Source: Acidobacteriota bacterium
GTDB lineage: Bacteria; Acidobacteriota; Terriglobia; Bryobacterales; Bryobacteraceae
Length of the DNA: 64,000 nucleotides
Assembly (NCBI GenBank): GCA_023436715.1
Contig: JAEZIJ010000204.1
Location: forward strand, 6,981-70,980
Direction: 5' to 3'
Positions 58,055-64,000 of this stretch are shown in pieces (position 1 is the stretch's first letter; each line of letters begins with the position of its first letter). The notes beneath the pieces are model-generated. The model was not told the DNA's origin and ran no database searches. It saw nothing but the letters and a program-made list of their open reading frames with translations. The translations under genes were made by a program, and so were the position numbers.

Positions 58055-58797
58055 GCGGAAACCTTGAGAATTCCATGGTCCTGCCGGAGCGCAAGTATGA
58101 CGCCGGCACCTGCGTCAATTGCGGAACGCAGTTCCAGAGCAGTTTCCGACCCCAACGCGACGAGGACGGCCATCCGGATTGCCACATCTACACCGGCTCC
58201 TGCGCCGATTGCAGCGAGAGCCTGTGCGACTACTGCCGGGAGAACGGCGCGGCCCATATCTGCGCCGACGGCAAGACGCGCTGCGCGAAGTGCGCGGCGA
58301 AATGCGACCTGTGCGGGGAATGGCACGCGCGGGCCGAAGTCAAGGATTACACGGACCACGCGACCGGGGCGAAGATCCTGGCGTGCGTGGGGTGTATTGA
58401 GAGTCAGCGGGAGGAAAAGATGGAAAAGGAACGCGAGAAGCGCATTCAGGCATTGCGCGAGACGGCAGACTTTCTGGAGGCGCATCCGGAGATCCCGGCA
58501 CCTTCGGTGGTGGAGCACTTCGTGTGGGGAGAGAAGGAGTTCCGTACTTTCTTGGGGCTCATCGACGGAATTCCGCATACACGAAAATCCGACAGCAATT
58601 ACCTCAAGCTGGAGTTCACGCTCCCCGGCGGCGGGGTGTACGGCATCAGCTACGGCCCGCCGCTGGCGAAAGCGCCCGAGCCGCAGTGGCCGGAGCCGAT
58701 CCACAAGCAGAACGATATCAGGTCCGCAGTGCAGAACGATATCAGATCCGCAGTGCCTCTGCCGGGTATGTATCCGGCGCCCTCGGGGGTCAGGTAA
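58051..58797 (+). CDS. Multi-zinc-finger phage protein (248 residues)
   Basis: Residues about 20-125 contain repeated cysteine pairs (TCVNCGTQ, CADCSESLCDYC, RCAKCAAKCDLCGEWH, ACVGCIES), suggesting several zinc sites. The rest is acidic or helical. A 24-base tandem duplication near the 3-prime end repeats QNDIRSAV. Perhaps a nucleic-acid-binding early protein. Confidence 0.55.
   Translation: MSGNLENSMVLPERKYDAGTCVNCGTQFQSSFRPQRDEDGHPDCHIYTGSCADCSESLCDYCRENGAAHICADGKTRCAKCAAKCDLCGEWHARAEVKDYTDHATGAKILACVGCIESQREEKMEKEREKRIQALRETADFLEAHPEIPAPSVVEHFVWGEKEFRTFLGLIDGIPHTRKSDSNYLKLEFTLPGGGVYGISYGPPLAKAPEPQWPEPIHKQNDIRSAVQNDIRSAVPLPGMYPAPSGVR
58708..58755 (+). repeat. 24-base tandem duplication
   Basis: CAGAACGATATCAGGTCCGC... 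(58708-58731) is repeated at 58732-58755 with one base changed. The frame is preserved, so it duplicates eight residues. Confidence 0.8.
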
Positions 58798-59268
58798 ATG
58801 GAACCTTTCGCCCTGAATCCTGGAACTGCGAACGTGCTTCACGAGGCCGCGCTCGCAGCGCAAACGGCCGAAATGGAGCGGCTCCGGCCCTCCATGCAGT
58901 TGCGCCCGCGGTTGTTCATCGACGGTAACCAGTGGTGCGCGCTGTACGGAGAGAACCTTCAGGACGGCGTGGCCGGGTTTGGCAACAGCCCGCACGAGGC
59001 CATGCTGGACTTCGACAAAGAGTGGCACCAGGCCTTGGCGAAGCGGAGTGCTGGCGTTCCGCAAGTGCCGCCCCAGCAGGACGATGGCGAGCCGTCGAGC
59101 CCGCAGGAGCGCATCACCAAGCTCGAGACCGCGCTCAAGGACGTGTTCGACATCCTGGGGCGCCGGGAGTTGAACCCGAGCAACTACACGCACGATGAAG
59201 CCTGCGAGTTGAACGCCGACTGTATCGAGGCGTACATGCTCGTCAAGGGCGTGCTGGAGGGCAACTAG
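58798..59268 (+). CDS. Hypothetical early protein (156 residues)
   Basis: RPRLFIDGNQWCALYGENLQ and GVAGFGNSPHEAMLDFDKEW resemble a small double-stranded-RNA-binding-like or phage-specific fold. The C-terminal half is helical. Starts directly after the previous stop. Confidence 0.5.
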   Translation: MEPFALNPGTANVLHEAALAAQTAEMERLRPSMQLRPRLFIDGNQWCALYGENLQDGVAGFGNSPHEAMLDFDKEWHQALAKRSAGVPQVPPQQDDGEPSSPQERITKLETALKDVFDILGRRELNPSNYTHDEACELNADCIEAYMLVKGVLEGN

Positions 59269-59270
59269 CC

Positions 59271-59936
59271 ATGTACGCCGCCATCAACTACCAGAACGTC
59301 ACTCCAGAGGTCGTTTGGTTCACCGAGGAACCGAAGGCCGCCGAGTGGCTGAAGACTCGCGCCGAGGACGTCTTGGGCGATGGCGAGCGCCCGCGCAACC
59401 TGGACGACTGGTGCGTTGCCGAAGTCATCCAAGAGATCACGGTCGTCGATATCCCGTTTGAAAACTCCATCGTCGTGGTCACGCCGGTAAAGGATGGAAC
59501 GCGCGCCGCGCTGGAGCGGGAGGTCGCCGAGCTTCGGGCGCTGCTCAGCCGGATCGCGCAACTGCACGTTTCCGATCGGTCCGAAAAAGAGGACCGGGAC
59601 GGATACGCAGAAGCGTTCGGTAAGGCGGTGGGCATGGCGCTAACGGCCGGCCACATTGCGACGCACGTTCGCAAGCCGGACGCGAAAGAGCAGAAGCAGG
59701 CTCCGTTCGAAGTCGTCACGAGCGGTCATGTGGCCAGATCCTGTGTCCCCTTCTTCGGCGCTGGCTGGAGGGCGCAACTGGCATTCGGACGCGTGCTTGC
59801 GAACGAGGACGTCGGAAAGCGCGTGTACCTGCGCAACAGTGTCCCGCAGCTGGAGTCCGACGACGAATACGCTGCGCGGCGCGTGGCCGAGACCCAGGAA
59901 GAGACCCGGACCGTCATGGCGGAGGTGGCACGCTAA
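59271..59936 (+). CDS. Hypothetical early protein (221 residues)
   Basis: A helical, charged protein with a coiled-coil-like centre (RAALEREVAELRALLSRIAQ). No enzymatic motif. It ends in a shared base with the exonuclease start and may be a partner of the recombination genes. Confidence 0.5.
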   Translation: MYAAINYQNVTPEVVWFTEEPKAAEWLKTRAEDVLGDGERPRNLDDWCVAEVIQEITVVDIPFENSIVVVTPVKDGTRAALEREVAELRALLSRIAQLHVSDRSEKEDRDGYAEAFGKAVGMALTAGHIATHVRKPDAKEQKQAPFEVVTSGHVARSCVPFFGAGWRAQLAFGRVLANEDVGKRVYLRNSVPQLESDDEYAARRVAETQEETRTVMAEVAR

Positions 59937-60757
59937 TGGGACAGAAATTCCAACTCCACGCGACCGGCCTTGAGTCACTCGCGCGCTGCGGAATCGCCTT
60001 CGAGCGGCGCCACATCTTCGGCGAGCGCATCCCGCCCTCGGCCCGCATGCTGATCGGTACGGCCGTAGACCGGGCCGTCCGCGCCGACATGGAATGCAAG
60101 AAGGAGACCGGCAAGCTCCGCCCTGCGGACGAGATCCAGGACGCCGCCCGTGACACGCTAGTCGCCGAGTGGGAGAAGGGCGTTCGGCTGATCGAAGACG
60201 ACCAGGAAGAGGGTGTCGACACCCGCGACAGGGCGCTCGACACGAGCGTATCCCTGGCGGCGCTCCATCACGGCGAGGCGGCGCCGAGTATCCAGCCGGT
60301 GCATGTCGCGCGCAAGTGGGTGCTCGACGTGGACGGCCTCCCGATCCAAGTGGTTGGGGAGATCGACATCCAGGAAGCCGACTGCATCAGGGATACCAAG
60401 ACGAGCGGCAAGAGCCCCGTAAAGACCGCCGCCGACACATCGCTCCAACTGACCACTTACGCCCTGGCAGTGCGGCAGATCGACGGCGCGATCCCGCCGA
60501 AAGTGGCGCTTGATTTTTGCGTGCGGACCCCGAAGAAGGGCGAGACGAAACTGGTCGTGCTCAACTCGGCCCGCACGGAACAGCAGTTGAACCCGCTCAT
60601 GGAGCGCATCGCGCAGATGAGCCGGGTGATCGAGTCCGGGGTCTTCACGCCGGCCGAGATCGGACACTGGTGCTGCACGGCGAAGTGGTGCGGCTACCAC
60701 GCGACGTGCAGGTATGCGGCGCACCCGGTCTCGGTGGCGGTGAACGGTTCCAAGTAG
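59936..60757 (+). CDS. PD-(D/E)XK exonuclease, RecB/Cas4-like
   Basis: The 273-residue protein has GEIDIQEADCIRDTKTSG (catalytic Asp143 and DTK at 153-155) followed by SLQLTTYALA (Gln171 motif), the core of PDDEXK_1 nucleases. The C-terminal WCCTAKWCGYHATC, with Cys18, could bind a 4Fe-4S cluster as in Cas4/AddB. It would resect DNA for the annealing protein next door. Confidence 0.8.
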   Translation: MGQKFQLHATGLESLARCGIAFERRHIFGERIPPSARMLIGTAVDRAVRADMECKKETGKLRPADEIQDAARDTLVAEWEKGVRLIEDDQEEGVDTRDRALDTSVSLAALHHGEAAPSIQPVHVARKWVLDVDGLPIQVVGEIDIQEADCIRDTKTSGKSPVKTAADTSLQLTTYALAVRQIDGAIPPKVALDFCVRTPKKGETKLVVLNSARTEQQLNPLMERIAQMSRVIESGVFTPAEIGHWCCTAKWCGYHATCRYAAHPVSVAVNGSK

Positions 60758-60784
60758 TCAACCAGTCAGCAGGAGGAGAAAACA

Positions 60785-61921
60785 GTGGGAACACAGACAC
60801 AACCAATCAGTGGAGCGACGACGCAGGAAGACGCGCGCTCTGAAGAGCGTCGGAATCTCGCCGCCCTGGACTCAGTCATCAGCGAGACGGAGCGCGCGGC
60901 GAAGGAGCGCCTCATTCTGCGCCGCGCTGAACTTGACTATAAGCAGCGTTTGGCGACAGCGTTCGCGAAATCCGGCTGCTTCGCGGACATCAGGGGACAG
61001 AGCGAGTCCGAGGCAATCGCCCGGGCGCTGGTGAAGATCGAACTCGGCGAGGCGATGGGCTTCACGCCAGCCGAATCCATGACAGGCATCGACATTATTC
61101 AGGGCCGCGTCGCCGTGGGGGCCAACCTTCGGGCTGCCAGGATGCAGCGTGCTGGATTCTCGTGGCCGCAAATGCTGGTCACCGACAAGGGCTGCTGGAT
61201 TCCGCTGTATTTCAAGGGGGCACCCATGACGTGCCCCAAGGTAGACAGCGACGGCAATATTGTCCTCGACGCTAAAGGCAACGCCGTGATGGTGCAGGCG
61301 GTCGTGTCCTACACCGAGAACGACGCGAAGCTTGCTGGGTTGTTGGGCAAAGACAATTACCGCAAGAACCCGACTGACATGTACTTCGCTCGCGCGATCA
61401 CCAGAGCGCAACGGCGCTACGGGCCCGGCGTGCTGGGCGTTGATGTGTTGGACACCTACGAGGCTCGCGACGTTCAGGACGCCCCAGTCAGGGAATCCGC
61501 CACGCTTTCCATCGACCAGTTCAAGCCCTCGGCCGACCCGAACCGCGGCCACGATGCCACGATGCCGGAGTCGGGTAGCGAGGGCGGCAACGAGACGGAA
61601 GGCGAATCCCCCGCTCCGCACCACCTGGACGGCACCTTTACGCCCGACACGCTGCCCGATCCGATGGAACTGGAGATCGGTACCACCTGCCTGTACCAGG
61701 ACGGCGGCAAGGTGAAGCACCTGAAGGTCGAGCAGGAGGAGGGAGAGGCCCCGAAGTGGGTTGTGGTCGAGGAAGCCCCGGCCGCGCCGAAACCCGCCGA
61801 GGATCCAGCCAAGCAGCAAGGCGCTGCCGCGCAGCAGGGGCAGGGCCAGCAGCAGACGACCAGAGGACGCCGCGCCGGTCGCAACGCAGACGCCTTTGAT
61901 TTCCAGGGAGGTGCGAAGTGA
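60785..61921 (+). CDS. RecT-like single-strand annealing protein candidate
   Basis: ALVKIELGEAMGFTPAESMT and GIDIIQGRVAVGANLRAARM followed by ARAITRAQRRYGPGVLG match a phage recombination family of the RecT superfamily. An acidic Pro/Ala-rich tail from about residue 250 resembles SSB-type tails. AGGAGGAGAAAA precedes the GTG. Together with the exonuclease it would form a Red-like pair. Confidence 0.65.
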   Translation: MGTQTQPISGATTQEDARSEERRNLAALDSVISETERAAKERLILRRAELDYKQRLATAFAKSGCFADIRGQSESEAIARALVKIELGEAMGFTPAESMTGIDIIQGRVAVGANLRAARMQRAGFSWPQMLVTDKGCWIPLYFKGAPMTCPKVDSDGNIVLDAKGNAVMVQAVVSYTENDAKLAGLLGKDNYRKNPTDMYFARAITRAQRRYGPGVLGVDVLDTYEARDVQDAPVRESATLSIDQFKPSADPNRGHDATMPESGSEGGNETEGESPAPHHLDGTFTPDTLPDPMELEIGTTCLYQDGGKVKHLKVEQEEGEAPKWVVVEEAPAAPKPAEDPAKQQGAAAQQGQGQQQTTRGRRAGRNADAFDFQGGAK

Positions 61922-63321
61922 GGCTTGCTCAGATCGCCGCCCAGAACGCGAAGGGTTTCGAGAACTTCGACTACACCTGCGCCGACGTCAACATCATCAC
62001 GGGGCGCAATGGAACCGGGAAGACCAGTGTGCGCGACCTGGTGTGCGCCTTGTTCTCGACCGAAGGCAACCGAAAGCTCCTGCGCACCGGCTCCGAGAGC
62101 GGCTACATCATGGCCGTGCTCGAGGAGGACGGCGAAACCTGGACGGTGCGGCGCGACCTGAAGCCCGGAAAGGTCTCGGAGGCCAAGATCAAGAGCAGCC
62201 GCGCCGGCACGCTCGGAGCATCGGCCACCTTCCTCAAGCGCATCATGGATCCGGTCGCCATGGACCCGCTGCGCAAGGCCATGAACGCCTCGCCGAAAGA
62301 GCAGGCGAATATCCTGCTCGAAACCCTGCCGCAAGCGCTGGAGCAGGGATCAGTACTGAAGGCGGTCGATGGGGTGATTCAATTCCCCGCCAAGGTCGCG
62401 GACAAGATCAAGGCGGCGGAACCGCGGGAGGGCCTGGACGCAATCCGGGCCGCCTACGACCACATCTACGAGACCCGGCGGAAGTTCAACGGGGACGCCG
62501 AAACGAAGCGCACCTTCGCCGGGCAGCTTCGCGATGCGGTCAAGGAACCGCCGAACGGATCGGACTGGGGCGCAGAGGCGGACCGCAAGGATAGGGAATG
62601 CCGGTCGCTTGAAGACGAGAAAGCAGGGGCGGAACGGGATTCCCTACAGCAGTTCCACCGGGAGAAGGAAACGGCCGAGCAGTCGCATCGCGGGCGCGCC
62701 GATGAAATCGACAAGGACATCGACGCCAAAATTGAGGCTCTTGAGCGGGAGCGAAAAACGCGCACCGACGCGAGCAGGGCTCAGTCCGACAAGGAAGTCG
62801 AGGCTGCGCGCGAATCCCAGAAGAAGCGCGACCAGGATAAAGCGGCAGAGCTTGACCCGAAGATTGCCGCGCTGCGCAGCGAAGCGGCCGTAGCCCGTGA
62901 CCGCGCGACCAAGGCGGCGGAGGATCGGCGCACGATCGCCAACGCCGAGACCGCCGAAAGGGAGGCCGCCCAACACGAGGAGCAATCCCAGAAACTTACC
63001 GATGCCCTGAAGCGACTGAAGGGCCTCGAAACGAAGCTCCTGGAGACGCTTCCGATCCCCGGCCTGAAGATCGAAGGCGGGGCGGCGTACCTCAACGGAG
63101 TTCCGCTCGAGGAAGTCAACACCGCCGAGCAGGTGAAGTTTTGGGTGAAGGTAATGGTGCGGCGCGCCATAGACCGCGACCTGGGCGTGATCGTCGTGGA
63201 CGACGCCGAGCACCTCGACGACATCAACTTCCCGACTCTGGTCGAGGGCGCCAAGCGCAGCGGCATGCAGTTCTTCATCTGCAAGATGGAGCCGCACGAG
63301 TTCCGGATCGAGGCAGCATGA
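61918..63321 (+). CDS. SMC/SbcC-type ATPase
   Basis: The 467-residue protein has Walker A GRNGTGKTS (29-37), a long coiled coil from about 205 to 345 and Walker B LGVIVVDDAEHLD (422-434). The zinc hook of Rad50 is missing and the protein is short. It probably loads onto DNA ends with the nuclease at 59936. The GTG overlaps the upstream stop. Confidence 0.8.
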   Translation: MRLAQIAAQNAKGFENFDYTCADVNIITGRNGTGKTSVRDLVCALFSTEGNRKLLRTGSESGYIMAVLEEDGETWTVRRDLKPGKVSEAKIKSSRAGTLGASATFLKRIMDPVAMDPLRKAMNASPKEQANILLETLPQALEQGSVLKAVDGVIQFPAKVADKIKAAEPREGLDAIRAAYDHIYETRRKFNGDAETKRTFAGQLRDAVKEPPNGSDWGAEADRKDRECRSLEDEKAGAERDSLQQFHREKETAEQSHRGRADEIDKDIDAKIEALERERKTRTDASRAQSDKEVEAARESQKKRDQDKAAELDPKIAALRSEAAVARDRATKAAEDRRTIANAETAEREAAQHEEQSQKLTDALKRLKGLETKLLETLPIPGLKIEGGAAYLNGVPLEEVNTAEQVKFWVKVMVRRAIDRDLGVIVVDDAEHLDDINFPTLVEGAKRSGMQFFICKMEPHEFRIEAA

Positions 63322-63641
63322 GCACCTTCCCCCTGATCCTCGCAACCTTCGTCGCCGTGGTGGGCGCGGCCTGGCTCACGAGCCGACCGCTCCCGCTGTC
63401 GGTCACCCTGATCCGCGCCGCGACCGCATTCGTCCGCTGGCAGGAATGCCTTGTGCGCGCCGCCGATGCCGGCTACGTGCGCTACCGCATGGAGCGCACC
63501 ATCTCCGTGATCGAGACCGATAGCGAGCAGTTGCTCGCGCAGTTCAAGGCCGAGCGGGATGCGGCAGAGAAGGCAGCGCGGGGAGCAGCCAAGCGGCAGG
63601 CGGCAGAGTTGGCTCTGGCAGCGGAGGCTGTACAGCAATGA
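63318..63641 (+). CDS. Single-TM coiled-coil protein (107 residues)
   Basis: An N-terminal TM helix (FPLILATFVAVVGAAWL) is followed by helical sequence ending in an Ala/Glu/Lys coiled coil (KAERDAAEKAARGAAKRQAA). Starts in an ATGA overlap. Role unknown. Confidence 0.5.
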   Translation: MSTFPLILATFVAVVGAAWLTSRPLPLSVTLIRAATAFVRWQECLVRAADAGYVRYRMERTISVIETDSEQLLAQFKAERDAAEKAARGAAKRQAAELALAAEAVQQ

Positions 63642-64000
63642 TCTGCATTTCCTCCTCCACCCAGTTGGGAATGGGCGTCACGTCGCCCAGAAAGGACAAC
63701 GACACACTCATCATCACACTCATCGAAGTAGGCACCGTTCAACCGCAGGCTGACGAAGCTCCGATCAGCCTGGCCCGCAGACCGCAACGCGCCGCGCGGA
63801 ATAGGACCGCGGACGGGCGCATGCCGCAACGCGCCGCTGGTTTCGAGGACCAGGGCAGGCGCGCTACGCGGCTGAGGGGCGCCAGCGCGCGCCCCTCCGT
63901 TCAGATGGCTCCCGGTGGCGCGTCATGGCGCGGGGCAGCAAGTCTGCCGGTGGGCAACACCGAGGGCCACCTCAGCGCCAAAGGAGGGCGCGGAGTTGAG
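63638..64000 (+). CDS. Partial ORF running off the window
   Basis: The frame opens in an ATGA overlap with the previous gene and stays open for 121 codons to the window end. The product is Arg/Gly-rich and repeats PQRAA twice. No recognisable motif; composition is suspicious, so coding status depends on what follows. Confidence 0.35.
   Translation, partial: MICISSSTQLGMGVTSPRKDNDTLIITLIEVGTVQPQADEAPISLARRPQRAARNRTADGRMPQRAAGFEDQGRRATRLRGASARPSVQMAPGGASWRGAASLPVGNTEGHLSAKGGRGVE

Noticed and set aside
57925..59193. Minus-strand open frame opposite early genes
   Set aside because: It crosses three plus-strand genes, one of them with multiple zinc-binding cysteine pairs; a GC-driven shadow.
1..64000. 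CRISPR arrays, insertion sequences or Mu-type transposase genes
   Set aside because: No regularly spaced repeats and no DDE transposase or terminal repeats were seen; the phage resembles tRNA-integrating types.
8797..64000. Integrase in the visible prophage
   Set aside because: No protein shows tyrosine- or serine-recombinase motifs, so none is annotated; it may lie past the window.

Overview
The window is high-GC bacterial DNA in two parts. Positions 1-8796 are chromosome, probably from an Acidobacteriota (Bryobacterales/Solibacter-like) host. This is inferred from a GWxTD-domain protein beside pgk and from an outer-membrane barrel with a carboxypeptidase-regulatory-like N-terminus. This part holds phosphoglycerate kinase (minus strand), the GWxTD lipid/cell-envelope type protein, the barrel, a 43-residue basic protein on the minus strand, an MFS exporter, a secreted HExxH protein, a thioredoxin-like protein and a tRNA-Arg(CCG) gene.

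From just after the tRNA (about 8797) to the right end (64000) the DNA is one large, apparently intact prophage with a contractile tail. Left arm (8.8-22.2 kb): tightly overlapping small genes, many with CxxC zinc-ribbon pairs, plus a radical-SAM-like Gp37/Gp68 protein, RusA, a YkgJ-type cysteine cluster protein, a shortened PAPS-reductase-like protein, a C5 cytosine methyltransferase, an HNH nuclease, a replication-initiator-like protein and DnaB helicase. Packaging and head (22.3-31.7 kb): TerS, TerL, MuF-like protein, a portal fused to a pyrophosphatase-like domain, a DUF2213 protease with a nested scaffold, cement protein, major capsid protein and connectors. Tail (32.0-49.4 kb): terminator, DUF3383 sheath, DUF3277 tube, tail assembly chaperone with a -1 frameshift, tape measure with an SLT lytic transglycosylase domain, hub, plug, spike, gp25-like wedge, baseplate J, fibres and a polyglycine tip. 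Lysis (49.9-51.2 kb): membrane proteins and an M15 peptidase. 

Right arm (51.2-64 kb): a leftward accessory block (HicAB, a secreted TonB-C-like protein with a membrane partner, and a ribbon-helix-helix protein / unknown / seven-TM cassette). Opposite this lies a rightward early operon starting at 55257 behind an operator array that overlaps a sigma70-type promoter. The operon ends in recombination genes: a PD-(D/E)XK exonuclease, a RecT-like annealing protein and an SMC-type ATPase.

Isolated minus-strand genes sit inside the late operon at 25.3, 31.8 and 46 kb, and another leads hicAB at 51.8 kb. Each has a -10 box only 6-8 bases before its start codon, which suggests leaderless lysogenic transcripts. 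No integrase or serine recombinase is visible, so the right att site and integrase presumably lie beyond 64000. Most functional calls rest on family resemblance read by eye; no search was run.
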